Positions 26,950 to 35,439 of a DNA stretch of 64,000 nt are shown piece after piece. This stretch comes from Fuscovulum ytuae (GTDB taxonomy: Bacteria; Pseudomonadota; Alphaproteobacteria; Rhodobacterales; Rhodobacteraceae). Each line of letters opens with the position of its first letter. Within the stretch, counting starts at the first letter, position 1. The notes under the pieces are model-generated. The model saw only the letters and a program-made list of their open reading frames with translations, was not told the origin of the DNA and searched no databases. Made by a program: the position numbers and the translations under genes. Where the stretch lies: positions 105,108-169,107 of the forward strand of contig NZ_CP124537.1 of assembly GCF_029953595.1 (NCBI RefSeq). The letters run 5' to 3'.

Positions 26950-28512
26950 TCAGAGGGATTTGGAAACCCGGAACCCGCCGATCAGCCGGTCCAGAACCGC
27001 ATTCAGATAAAGCCCGTTGGCCAGATGCACCCGCAGCCCCGCAGCCGCCGGATGATGCGCCCACAGCGGGAACAAAGCCTGCGCCACGGCCACCGTGCCA
27101 AAGGACAACAGTGCCAGCACGATCAGCGCCCATTCCAAGGCCCCCGCCTCGGGTGCCGCCGGAAGATGCGGCCCCCACAGCGCGCCCGACAGCACATGGA
27201 ACCCGAAATAGGCCACCGCCGCCGCAAGAGATGCCGCCCCGGTCCGCAGCGTCAGGGCACGCGGCGCGGCATCGGCCAGACCCTGCGCCACCAGATAGGC
27301 CACGCCAAAGATCAGGATCGCACCAAGGGCCAAGGCCTGCTCCGACTTCGGCCCGACAACCAGCCCGAAGGCCAGCGCCACCACCGCGTAAAGGACCAGG
27401 GCCAGACCGAAAGCCCGCGCCACCGCAGCCAGACCGGGCACCGCCACCGGACCCGGTCGCCGCACCGATGCTACCGCCTGCACCGCACTGCCCGACGACA
27501 GGAAGGCATGCGCCTTGTACATCGAATGCGCCACGATATGCAGCACCGCCAGCGCCCAAAGCCCCAACCCGCATTGCAGCAGCATGAAGCCCATCTGCGC
27601 GACGGTCGACCAGGCAAGGGCGGTCTTCACTGCCGATTGCGTCAACATCACCGCCGCCCCGAACAGCGCCGTAAACCCGCCCAGCATCACCAGCGCGGCC
27701 ATCGCGCCGGGGCTGCCCTGCACCACCTCGGCCAACCGCACCAGAAGGAACCCACCCGCATTGATAATCCCGGCATGCAGCAGGGCCGAAACCGGGGTTG
27801 GGGCCTCCATCACTTCGGTCAGCCAGCCATGCAGCGGGAAGGCCGCAGTCTTCAGCATCGCCGCCAGCACCAGTAAGGCCACCGCTCCCTGCGCCGCGAT
27901 GGGCAACCCAGCCGCCGCCGCCTCTGTCAGCGCGGCAATATCCGCGGTGCCAAAGGCCAGCCACAGAAGAACCGCCGCTGCGACAAGGGCCATATCACCC
28001 GCCCCCCAAACCAGCGTGAACTTCGCCGCCGCCCGCCGCGCCTCGGCCCGTTCGGGATAGAACAAGAGCAGATGCCGCAGCCCCACACCCACCGACGCGA
28101 AGGCCAGCACCAGCACCGCAAGGCTGCCCGACTGCACAAGCACCAGAACCGCCGCCAGCACCGCCAGCATCAGCCCGTGAAACGCCCCCTCCCGCGCTTC
28201 GCCATCCAGATAGCTGCGCGAATACCGCACCACGACCCAGCCGACAAAGGCCACCAGCAAGGCCATCGTTGCGCTGACAGCATCCAGCCGCAGCGCCAGA
28301 AGACCCGCCCCTTGCCCAAGACCCGCGCTCTCTGCCCCGGTCAGGATGAGTTGCGCCATCCCACCAAGCGCCAGCAGCAGAGAAAGCCCCGCCGCGCCTT
28401 CCGCCAGCATCGGCACCGCCACAGGTCGGCGACCAGGACGCGACGCCGCAAACAGCGCCACCATCAAGAGCGGCAAGGGGGCCAGAAAAGTCAGAACGGG
28501 CAGGACGGCCAT
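26950..28512 (-). CDS. dabB: DabB, NuoL/MrpA-like membrane subunit of the inorganic carbon transporter
   Basis: A 520-residue, highly hydrophobic protein of the proton-conducting NuoL/ND5 family. The central antiporter segment includes FPLHGWLTEVMEAPTPVSAL followed by LHAGIINAGGFLLVRL, with the conserved lysine and histidine region VKTALAWSTVAQMGFMLLQC. No other complex I genes are present, and the immediate dabA partner makes the DabB assignment firm. It starts at ATG 28512 and is divergent from a LysR regulator. Confidence 0.9.
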   Translation of the reverse strand: MAVLPVLTFLAPLPLLMVALFAASRPGRRPVAVPMLAEGAAGLSLLLALGGMAQLILTGAESAGLGQGAGLLALRLDAVSATMALLVAFVGWVVVRYSRSYLDGEAREGAFHGLMLAVLAAVLVLVQSGSLAVLVLAFASVGVGLRHLLLFYPERAEARRAAAKFTLVWGAGDMALVAAAVLLWLAFGTADIAALTEAAAAGLPIAAQGAVALLVLAAMLKTAAFPLHGWLTEVMEAPTPVSALLHAGIINAGGFLLVRLAEVVQGSPGAMAALVMLGGFTALFGAAVMLTQSAVKTALAWSTVAQMGFMLLQCGLGLWALAVLHIVAHSMYKAHAFLSSGSAVQAVASVRRPGPVAVPGLAAVARAFGLALVLYAVVALAFGLVVGPKSEQALALGAILIFGVAYLVAQGLADAAPRALTLRTGAASLAAAVAYFGFHVLSGALWGPHLPAAPEAGALEWALIVLALLSFGTVAVAQALFPLWAHHPAAAGLRVHLANGLYLNAVLDRLIGGFRVSKSL

Positions 28513-28603
28513 GGATCGTCTCCTGTGAATATCCGATGGCGTGCAGATAGCCCTTGCGGATATTCCAGAAAATTACATATTTTATGCTTAAACGTTCTTT
28601 TTT

Positions 28604-29485
28604 ATGGAAGTTATGGCCCAGATCAACCTGCACCACCTTCGCCTGTTCCGCGCCGTCGCCAATGACGGCACGCTCACCGGGGCCGCGCGCGGGCTGAACC
28701 TGTCGCAATCCGCGCTCTCCACCCAGATCAAGGCGCTTGAGGCAACGCTGGGCCATGCCCTCTTTGAACGGCGGGGGCGCGGCCTTGCTCTGACAGAGGC
28801 CGGACGCATCGCGCTTGACCATGCCGAGGCGATCTTTCGCGCCGCCGATGACCTGACCGCCACGCTGCGCGAAACGGGCCGCGCCCGCCGCCCTCTGCGC
28901 GTGGGGGCGCTGGCCACCCTATCCCGCAACTTTCAAATGCAGTTCCTCCGCCCCTTGATCGGGCGCGCGGATGTCGAAGTGGTGCTGCGCTCTGGCTCTC
29001 AGACCGAACTGCTGCGCGATCTTGATGCACTGGCGCTTGATGTCGTGCTGACAAACCTCGCCCCCTCGCGCGAACAGGGCAGCCCATGGCTGGTTTATCG
29101 CATCGCGGAACAGCCCGTCTCCCTCATCGGAACGCCCGAACGGGTCAGTGGCAACCAGCGCGGTCTGGCCGACCTTCTCGCCTCCGAACCCCTGATCCTG
29201 CCCGCCCCCGATACCGCCCTCCGCGCCGCTTTCGATGCGTTGGCCGCCCGCCTCGGCGTCGTTCCCACCATCGCGGCCGAAGCCGATGATATGGCCATGC
29301 TCCGCCTTCTCGCGCGCGAAGACGCAGGGCTGGCCGTCATCCCCACAATCGTGGTGCAGGACGAACTGGCCAGCGGCCTTCTGGTGCAGGTCGCCCGCAT
29401 CGAAGAAATGCGCGAAACCTTTTACGCCATCACCCGCGAAAGACGCTTTCCCAACCCCACCCTCGCCACCCTTCTGCGCGGCTGA
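28604..29485 (+). CDS. LysR family regulator, probable controller of dabBA
   Basis: A 293-residue LysR protein. The N-terminal HTH is HLRLFRAVANDGTLTGAARG followed by LNLSQSALSTQIKALEATLG; the C-terminal periplasmic-binding-like effector domain starts near residue 95. It is divergent from dabB with a 91-base AT-rich spacer, the standard arrangement for LysR control of the neighbouring operon. ATG 28613 (MAQINLHHLRLF) is an alternative start with GGAAG in front. The ligand is unknown; a carbon-status metabolite is a guess by analogy with CbbR/CcmR. Confidence 0.88.
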   Translation: MEVMAQINLHHLRLFRAVANDGTLTGAARGLNLSQSALSTQIKALEATLGHALFERRGRGLALTEAGRIALDHAEAIFRAADDLTATLRETGRARRPLRVGALATLSRNFQMQFLRPLIGRADVEVVLRSGSQTELLRDLDALALDVVLTNLAPSREQGSPWLVYRIAEQPVSLIGTPERVSGNQRGLADLLASEPLILPAPDTALRAAFDALAARLGVVPTIAAEADDMAMLRLLAREDAGLAVIPTIVVQDELASGLLVQVARIEEMRETFYAITRERRFPNPTLATLLRG

Positions 29486-29583
29486 AACTTTCTTCGGGCG
29501 ATTTGTCGAAATCGCCGCCCCCCGCGTGTCATCCAGTCAGACCTTGCCATCCCGGCACGGTCCGAACCCGGAAGGATCACGCC

Positions 29584-30021
29584 ATGACCACCACCTTCAC
29601 CCCCGCAGCATCGCAACCCCGCTGGATCACAGGCGCCGCCCTTGCTGGCATCGGCTGGAACATCTTCGGCCTCGTGCAATTCGCAACCTCCGTTACTGCC
29701 ACGGCAGATAGCCTTGTCGCCTCTGGCCTCAGCCCAGAACAAGCCGCTGTCATGACGGGCTACCCCGCATGGATGACGGCGGCCTTCTTCTTCGGCGTCA
29801 CGGGCGGGCTGATCGGCAGCCTCCTCCTTGCCCTCCGCCACCGCTTCGCGCGGTCCGTGCTGCTGGCCTCGCTTCTCGCCTATGTCGCGCTCTGGATCGG
29901 CGATGCGGTCCATGGCGTCTTTGCCGCCATGGGCGCAGCGCAGGTGGCAATCCTCACGACCGTCGTCGCCATCGCAGCAGCCCTTTTCGCCATCGCCCCC
30001 CGCAATTCCCCCCGCGCCTGA
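29584..30021 (+). CDS. Small integral membrane protein, unknown function
   Basis: A 145-residue protein begun at ATG 29584 with GGAAGGA upstream. Four hydrophobic segments are visible: WITGAALAGIGWNIFGLVQF, TAAFFFGVTGGLIGSLLLAL, SVLLASLLAYVALWIGDAV and VAILTTVVAIAAALFAIA. It resembles small four-helix membrane proteins often annotated only as hypothetical. It is upstream of the DGPF/ECF pair in the same orientation with a 43-base gap, so joint transcription is possible. Confidence 0.6.
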   Translation: MTTTFTPAASQPRWITGAALAGIGWNIFGLVQFATSVTATADSLVASGLSPEQAAVMTGYPAWMTAAFFFGVTGGLIGSLLLALRHRFARSVLLASLLAYVALWIGDAVHGVFAAMGAAQVAILTTVVAIAAALFAIAPRNSPRA

Positions 30022-30064
30022 CCGCGCGGCGCGTGCTACCCTCGCCCGGACCACGGAGATCATC

Positions 30065-30433
30065 ATGCAATACATGCTCATCCTCAACGAAACCGCCGAA
30101 GATTTCGCCCGCCGCACAGACCCGGCCACGACAGGGGAATATTGGGGCGGCTGGAACGCCTTCATCGGCGCCATGGCCCAAGCGGGCATCATCGTGAAAG
30201 GGGACGGCCTGCAAGGCCCCCACACCGCCACCACGATCCGCATCCGGGATGGTAAACGCATGGTGCAGGACGGCCCCTTCGCCGACACCAAGGAACAACT
30301 CGGCGGCTATTTCGTGATCGATGTGCCCGACCTCGACACCGCATTAGACTGGGCCACCCGCGCACCCTCGGCACTGTCGGCCTCGGTCGAACTGCGCCCC
30401 GTCCTCCCGCCCATGCCCGCCCCCGGCACATGA
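30065..30433 (+). CDS. DGPF-domain (YCII-related) protein
   Basis: A 122-residue ferredoxin-fold protein begun at ATG 30065 with GGAG in front. The name-giving motif is VQDGPFADTKEQLGGYFVID. These proteins are repeatedly found beside ECF42 sigma factors, and here the stop overlaps the sigma gene as ATGA. The molecular role of DGPF proteins is unresolved. Confidence 0.88.
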   Translation: MQYMLILNETAEDFARRTDPATTGEYWGGWNAFIGAMAQAGIIVKGDGLQGPHTATTIRIRDGKRMVQDGPFADTKEQLGGYFVIDVPDLDTALDWATRAPSALSASVELRPVLPPMPAPGT

Positions 30434-31656
30434 CGACGCAACCTGATGCCGCAGAACGCGCCGCCGAAAAGGCGGCGCGCTCCAGCTATGGCCGGCTCAT
30501 CGCGATCCTTGCGGCAACCGACCGCAATATCGCAGCCGCCGAGGATGCGCTGTCGGACGCCCTTCTTTCTGCGCTGGATCATTGGCCGCGCCACGGCATC
30601 CCTGCCAATCCCGACGCATGGCTTCTCACCGCCGCACGCAACCGGCAAAAGAACGCCGCACGCGCCCGAACCAACCACCAAAAGGCCGAACCCGACCTTC
30701 TCCTGCACCTCTTCCTGCCCGAAGACGCACCTTTCCCCGACGAACGCCTTCGCCTCATGTTTGTCTGCGCCCATCCCGCCATCGACCCTGCGGCACGCGC
30801 GCCCCTGATGCTGCAAACCGTCCTCGGCCTTGATGCGGCGCGCATCGCCCGCGCCTTCCTCACCGAACCCGCCGCCATGTCGCAGCGCCTTGTCCGCGCC
30901 AAGGCCCGCATTCGCGACACGGGTCTCCGCTTTGCCCTGCCCGAACCCGCCGATCTGCCCGAACGTCTGGCCGAGGTGCTTGATGCCATTTACGCCGCCT
31001 TCACCCAAGGCTGGGACGGGCTCGACACCCCCGACGCCCCCGATGCCCTGACGGGCGAGGCGATCTGGCTTGCCCGCCTCCTCGTCGCGCTCTTGCCAGA
31101 GGAACCCGAACCGAAGGGGCTTCTCGCCCTCATGCTCTATTGCACCGCTCGCCGCGCCGCGCGCCGGGATGCCGCTGGGGCCTTCGTGCCCTTGGAACAT
31201 CAGGACAGCCGCCTGTGGAATCGCGACCTCATCATCGAAGCCGAAGGTCTTTTGACCGATGCCGCCCGCGCCGCCCGCTTTGGCCGCTATCAATGCGAAG
31301 CGGCGATCCAATCCGTCCATATCCAGCGTCCAATCACGGGCAGCCTCAACCTCACCGCCCTGCGCACGCTCTATGATCTCCTCGTCGCCCATACCGATGG
31401 CATCGGCGCGCAAATCGGCCGCGCCATCATCCTTGCCGAAAGCGGCGATCCCAACGCCGGGCTCGCCGCCCTCGACGCGCTCGATCCTGCCCGGGTCGCT
31501 GCGCATCAACCCTGGTGGGTCGCCCGCCACCGCATCGCCCGGCTTTCAGGTGACCTAGACCTAGCCGAAACGGCCTTGGACACAGCCATCAACCTGACCG
31601 AAGACCCCGCCCTCCGCGCATTCCTACGCGCTCAAGGCCCCACTTCCCCCAACTGA
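30430..31656 (+). CDS. ECF42-type RNA polymerase sigma factor with long C-terminal extension
   Basis: A 408-residue sigma factor, twice the length of a plain ECF sigma. Region 2 lies at about residues 15-80 (AILAATDRNIAAAEDALSDA; PDAWLLTAARNRQKNAAR) and region 4 near residues 120-175 (PLMLQTVLGLDAARIARAFL; MSQRLVRAKARIRDTG). The helical, TPR-like C-terminal extension of about 230 residues and the coupled DGPF gene identify the ECF42 group. No anti-sigma factor is adjacent; in this group the extension itself is thought to control activity. Confidence 0.88.
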   Translation: MTTQPDAAERAAEKAARSSYGRLIAILAATDRNIAAAEDALSDALLSALDHWPRHGIPANPDAWLLTAARNRQKNAARARTNHQKAEPDLLLHLFLPEDAPFPDERLRLMFVCAHPAIDPAARAPLMLQTVLGLDAARIARAFLTEPAAMSQRLVRAKARIRDTGLRFALPEPADLPERLAEVLDAIYAAFTQGWDGLDTPDAPDALTGEAIWLARLLVALLPEEPEPKGLLALMLYCTARRAARRDAAGAFVPLEHQDSRLWNRDLIIEAEGLLTDAARAARFGRYQCEAAIQSVHIQRPITGSLNLTALRTLYDLLVAHTDGIGAQIGRAIILAESGDPNAGLAALDALDPARVAAHQPWWVARHRIARLSGDLDLAETALDTAINLTEDPALRAFLRAQGPTSPN

Positions 31657-31692
31657 CATGCTAGCATACACTGGTGGCAAAGGGAGGCCGCC

Positions 31693-32985
31693 ATGACCCG
31701 CATCACCGCCATCCGCGCGCTGGATATCCGCTTTCCCACCTCGCGCAGCCTTGACGGGTCGGATGCGATGAACCTCGCCCCCGATTATTCCGCCGCCTAT
31801 TGCATCATCGAAACCGACGGCGCCCACCAAGGCCACGGCCTTACCTTCACCATCGGGCGCGGCAACGAACTCTGCGTCGCCGCTCTCCGCGCCCTTGCGC
31901 CGCTCATTCAGGACATCCCCGTCGAAGACCTCCTCGCCGACATGGGCGCCACATGGCGGCGCATCACAGGCGACAGTCAGCTCCGTTGGGTAGGCCCCGA
32001 CAAGGGGGTGATCCACCTCGCCACCGCAGCCCTCGTCAATGCACTCTGGGATTTGAAGGGCAAGATCGAAGGCAAACCCGTCTGGCGTCTTCTCACTGAT
32101 ATGACGCCCGCCGAAACCGTAGACCTCGTCGACTGGCGCTATCTGTCAGATGCCCTTGATCCCGGTCGCGCGCGGGAACGGCTGGAAGAAAACCTTCCCA
32201 CCCGCGCCACACGTCTGGCCGAGATGCGGGCGAACGGCTATCCCGCCTATACCACCTCGGCTGGCTGGCTGGGCTATTCCGATGAAAAGATGCGCCGCCT
32301 CTGCCAAGAGGCCATCGCGCAGGGCTGGAACCACTTCAAGATGAAGGTCGGCGGCAATCTAGAAGATGACATGCGCCGTGCCCGCATCATCCGCGAAGAG
32401 ATCGGCCCCAATCGCCGCCTGATGATGGACGCGAACCAAGTCTGGGGCGTGGCGCAGGCCATCGCCCATATGAAGCCGCTCGCCGCCTTTGACCCGTGGT
32501 TCATCGAAGAACCCACCAGCCCCGACGACATCCTCGGCCATGCCGCCATCGCGCGTGGCGTGGCCCCGATCAAGGTGGCAACGGGCGAACATTGCCAGAA
32601 TGCGGTTATGTTCAAGCAATTCCTTCAGGCCGACGCGCTCCAGATCCTGCAACTGGACAGCGCGCGCCTTGGCGGCGTGAACGAAATCATAGGCGTCTTC
32701 CTGATGGCCGATCATTTCGGCGTCCCCGTCTGCCCCCATGCAGGCGGCGTGGGTTTGTGCGAATATGTCCAGCACCTATCGATCTTCGATTATGTCTGCG
32801 TCTCTGCCAGCCTGACAGACCGTGTTCTGGAATATGTCGACCACCTTCACGAACATTTCGAGACGCCCGTTCGCATGAAAGCGGGCCATTACCTGCCCCC
32901 CGAAGAACCGGGCTACTCCATCACCATGAAACCCGAAAGCATCGCCGCCCATCTCTGGCCCGATGGCGCGGCCTGGCAGGATTAA
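31693..32985 (+). CDS. L-fuconate dehydratase (enolase superfamily)
   Basis: A 430-residue protein matching L-fuconate dehydratases/ENOSF1 in length and opening (ITAIRALDIRFPTSRSLDGS). Active-site landmarks of the mandelate-racemase group are HFKMKVGGN (base lysine), MMDANQVWG, WFIEEPTSPDDI, GEHCQN and CPHAGGVGLCEYVQHL. It removes water from L-fuconate in oxidative fucose breakdown. GGGAGG precedes the ATG. No other fucose genes are near, so it stands alone here. It converges on gspK with a 4-base overlap. Confidence 0.88.
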   Translation: MTRITAIRALDIRFPTSRSLDGSDAMNLAPDYSAAYCIIETDGAHQGHGLTFTIGRGNELCVAALRALAPLIQDIPVEDLLADMGATWRRITGDSQLRWVGPDKGVIHLATAALVNALWDLKGKIEGKPVWRLLTDMTPAETVDLVDWRYLSDALDPGRARERLEENLPTRATRLAEMRANGYPAYTTSAGWLGYSDEKMRRLCQEAIAQGWNHFKMKVGGNLEDDMRRARIIREEIGPNRRLMMDANQVWGVAQAIAHMKPLAAFDPWFIEEPTSPDDILGHAAIARGVAPIKVATGEHCQNAVMFKQFLQADALQILQLDSARLGGVNEIIGVFLMADHFGVPVCPHAGGVGLCEYVQHLSIFDYVCVSASLTDRVLEYVDHLHEHFETPVRMKAGHYLPPEEPGYSITMKPESIAAHLWPDGAAWQD

Positions 32986-33608
32986 TCCAGCCGACGCACC
33001 GTGATCTGCGCCAAATCGCCCCCGGCAATATCCGTGACCGGCAACAGACCCACCGCCTCTCGCAATTCGGGCGGGGCAAGACCCGCGTTGATTTCCCCCG
33101 TCCGCGCCCGCTGCGTCACATATGGCAAAAGCGTTGCCCGCGCATTGGCATCGACCCCCATCACCGCCAAGGTCTGCACCGTTGAAAGATACCGATCCCC
33201 CGGCACCAGCCCCGCCAACATCGCCTGCCGCCCCGCAACCGAAAGATCGATCAGCGAAAGCAGCGGCGCCGGGGCCAGATACAGATCCACCAACCCCTCG
33301 ACATCGCTGACGCGCACTTCCCAGCGCATCCCGTCGCGCGTCACGGTCTGCGGCCTGCCATCCGCCCGGCGCGGTACGACCGCGGGACCAGACCATTCCG
33401 CCCGCACCCGATTGATGACCGAAACCTCCGCCAGCGCCTCGCGATGCTGATCGGTCAAACGCACCAGCGCCGCCTGCGTCGCCAAAGCCCGCGCCCGCAG
33501 CGTGCCCGCCAGCGCGGCAATCAGCACCACGCCCGCCAAGACGGCAAGAAGAACCACCCCTTGCCGCCCGTTCCGGCGCAGCCGATGATCGTCCCCCATG
33601 ACCAACAC
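32982..33608 (-). CDS. gspK: Type II secretion minor pseudopilin GspK
   Basis: A 208-residue protein if begun at GTG 33608, which has AGGAGG six bases upstream; ATG 33599 is possible but poorly spaced. The prepilin-type start is RRNGRQGVVLLAVLAGVVLI, with no glutamate at position +5, as is usual for GspK. The rest is the GspK SAM-like and alpha/beta region (VEGLVDLYLAPAPLLSLIDL). It is shorter than typical GspK (about 300 residues). The start overlaps the divergent prepilin peptidase start. Confidence 0.8.
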   Translation of the reverse strand: MLVMGDDHRLRRNGRQGVVLLAVLAGVVLIAALAGTLRARALATQAALVRLTDQHREALAEVSVINRVRAEWSGPAVVPRRADGRPQTVTRDGMRWEVRVSDVEGLVDLYLAPAPLLSLIDLSVAGRQAMLAGLVPGDRYLSTVQTLAVMGVDANARATLLPYVTQRARTGEINAGLAPPELREAVGLLPVTDIAGGDLAQITVRRLD

Positions 33609-34134
33609 GCGCATCCTCCTGCCCTTCGCCCTTGCCGCCACCTATCTGGCGACTCTCGGCCTTGCCACCCTTACCGCATCAACGGACAGGCTGATCCTCG
33701 CGGGCATCCTCACTGCGCCCCTGATCTGGCTTTCGCTCACAGACCTCGCCCGCCACGAAATCCCCGACCTCGCCACCGCGACTATCGCCGTCGCAGGCGT
33801 GGTTTTCCAGTGGCATCTGCATGGTCTGACCGCACCCTTTTTCTGGACCATCCTCGCCGCCGCCGCCTTGACCGCCGCCTTTTGGGGCGCGGGCAGCCTC
33901 TACTTCCACCGAAACAAGACCGAAGCTCTGGGCATCGGCGATGCCAAACTCATCGGCGCGGGCACCCTCTGCCTTGGCCCCGGTGGCATCTGGGCCATGC
34001 TCTTTCTTGCCGCCAGCGGGGGCATCCTTGCCATCTTGCTTGCACGCCGTCGTGAAAAGGCAGGATCGGGTATCGCTTTCGGCCCTTTCCTCGCCTATGC
34101 ATTGTTCATACTCATAAACTTCCCTCTCTCCTGA
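33598..34134 (+). CDS. Prepilin peptidase (GspO/PilD type, catalytic domain only)
   Basis: A 178-residue membrane aspartic peptidase of family A24. The catalytic aspartates should be D49 in SLTDLARHEIPD and D115 in GIGDAKL. The N-terminal cysteine-containing methyltransferase domain of full PilD/GspO is missing, so it may cleave without N-methylating, or another enzyme does so. It is 11 bases before gspG and head-to-head with gspK with overlapping starts. Confidence 0.85.
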   Translation: MTNTRILLPFALAATYLATLGLATLTASTDRLILAGILTAPLIWLSLTDLARHEIPDLATATIAVAGVVFQWHLHGLTAPFFWTILAAAALTAAFWGAGSLYFHRNKTEALGIGDAKLIGAGTLCLGPGGIWAMLFLAASGGILAILLARRREKAGSGIAFGPFLAYALFILINFPLS

Positions 34135-34145
34135 CTGGCCCCTCC

Positions 34146-34565
34146 ATGACCCGCACCCGCAATCCGCAATCCGGCGTTACGCTTCTGGAAGTGATGATCG
34201 TTCTGGCCGTAATCGCCCTGATCGTGGGCTTCGGCGCACCGCGGCTGATGGAAAGCTTCGGACGCGCCAAATCGCAGGCGGCCGAGGTGGCAATGGCCAA
34301 TCTGAAGGGGGCCGTGCAACTTTTCTACATCGACACGGGTCGCTACCCCACCGAAGGCGAAGGCCTTGCCGCCCTCCTTGCCGCCCCCCAAGGCGTGGCA
34401 AACTGGAAAGGCCCTTACCTAGATGGCGAAGCCGATCTTGCCGATCCGTGGGGACGCCCCTTCACCTATTCCGCCCCCGGCGCGTCAGGCCCCTTCGGCT
34501 TGTCCAGCCTTGGCCGTGATGGTCAGCCGGGCGGGACAGGCGAAGACAGCGATATCTCACTCTGA
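34146..34565 (+). CDS. gspG: Type II secretion major pseudopilin GspG
   Basis: A 139-residue major pseudopilin. The cleavage and assembly segment is QSGVTLLEVMIVLAVIALIV with glutamate at +5, followed by KGAVQLFYIDTGRYPTEGEG and the Ca-site region YLDGEADLADPWGRPFTY, all classic GspG. The final 43 bases overlap the end of gspJ on the other strand. Located apart from the main gsp run but coupled to the peptidase. Confidence 0.92.
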   Translation: MTRTRNPQSGVTLLEVMIVLAVIALIVGFGAPRLMESFGRAKSQAAEVAMANLKGAVQLFYIDTGRYPTEGEGLAALLAAPQGVANWKGPYLDGEADLADPWGRPFTYSAPGASGPFGLSSLGRDGQPGGTGEDSDISL

Positions 34566-35080
34566 CGCGCCCGCCGCGCGGGGATCACCGTCAGCGGCGG
34601 CACAATCCTCCCACGATCCAGATACTCGATCCGTATCGCCTCAGGCAGCGATCCGGCTGTCCATTCCTCGCGCCAGACACCTTCGCCGAAATAGCGAATG
34701 ACGGTCAGGCTGGCATCGTCCGACAATTCCGTCACCACCGCGCCATCGCCCGCCACAGCGCGCAAGGCAGACCCGTCCATGCCAAACCGCACCGTCTCGA
34801 CCCGCGCCGCCGTCAAAGGCGGCACATCAATCAGCGCTCCGAACTCCATCCCCGCGGCATCGCCCGTAAACCGTGCCGCAACCGGCATCTCCTCCAGCCA
34901 GCGCCGCAGCACCACCCGCGCCGCCAAGGCGTCCACATCCGCAGCCTCAGACCCTACGCGCTGCAAAGCCCGCCCCGTAAGCCCCAAAGATGAGGACAGG
35001 ATCACCGCCGCCGCCGCCATGACCCATAGCGCGATCAGCATTTCCAACAGCGTCACACCCGCACGACCGTTGCGCCTCAT
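34523..35080 (-). CDS. gspJ: Type II secretion minor pseudopilin GspJ
   Basis: A 185-residue minor pseudopilin begun at ATG 35080, in a TGA/ATG overlap with gspI. The prepilin segment is RAGVTLLEMLIALWVMAAAA. The globular part fits GspJ (LRRWLEEMPVAARF, IRIEYLDRG). It caps the pseudopilus tip with GspI and GspK in the known model. The 3' end overlaps gspG in antisense. Confidence 0.85.
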   Translation of the reverse strand: MRRNGRAGVTLLEMLIALWVMAAAAVILSSSLGLTGRALQRVGSEAADVDALAARVVLRRWLEEMPVAARFTGDAAGMEFGALIDVPPLTAARVETVRFGMDGSALRAVAGDGAVVTELSDDASLTVIRYFGEGVWREEWTAGSLPEAIRIEYLDRGRIVPPLTVIPARRARQSEISLSSPVPPG

Positions 35081-35439
35081 GGCCCCGCCTCCGGCAGCAG
35101 CACGGCCAGACGAACCTCGCGCGCAGGCCCGCCCGTGCGCCATGCCACGGCCTCTGCCTCGACCAAACCGCCACCGATAGGCCGCACGGTCAGGGTCCAG
35201 CGCCACTCACCCATCGCGCCATCCGCCAGCGCAGGGTCACGCGTTGCGGCATAATCATCCAAGATCGACCGCGCCAATTCGGCGGCCCATGCCGCCTCGG
35301 CCCGCTGCGCCACCTGCCCCACGGTAAAGCCCACACCCGACAAGGCCGCCCCAAGCACCAGCGCAAGGATCGCCATGGCGATCATCGCCTCCAGCAGGCC
35401 GAACCCCTGCTGCTGCCGCCGCTCAGAAGGCAAGGTCAT
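35077..35439 (-). CDS. gspI: Type II secretion minor pseudopilin GspI
   Basis: A 120-residue pseudopilin with the segment QQGFGLLEAMIAMAILALVL and a short globular domain containing ARSILDDYAATRDP and MGEWRWTLTV, which fit GspI. It overlaps gspF by 17 bases and gspJ by 3-4 bases, so all three are translated from one message. Confidence 0.85.
   Translation of the reverse strand: MTLPSERRQQQGFGLLEAMIAMAILALVLGAALSGVGFTVGQVAQRAEAAWAAELARSILDDYAATRDPALADGAMGEWRWTLTVRPIGGGLVEAEAVAWRTGGPAREVRLAVLLPEAGP

Noticed and set aside
24909..27587. An 892-residue plus-strand frame across dabA and dabB
   Set aside because: Arg/Pro-rich with no motifs, and it spans the junction of two well-supported minus-strand genes.
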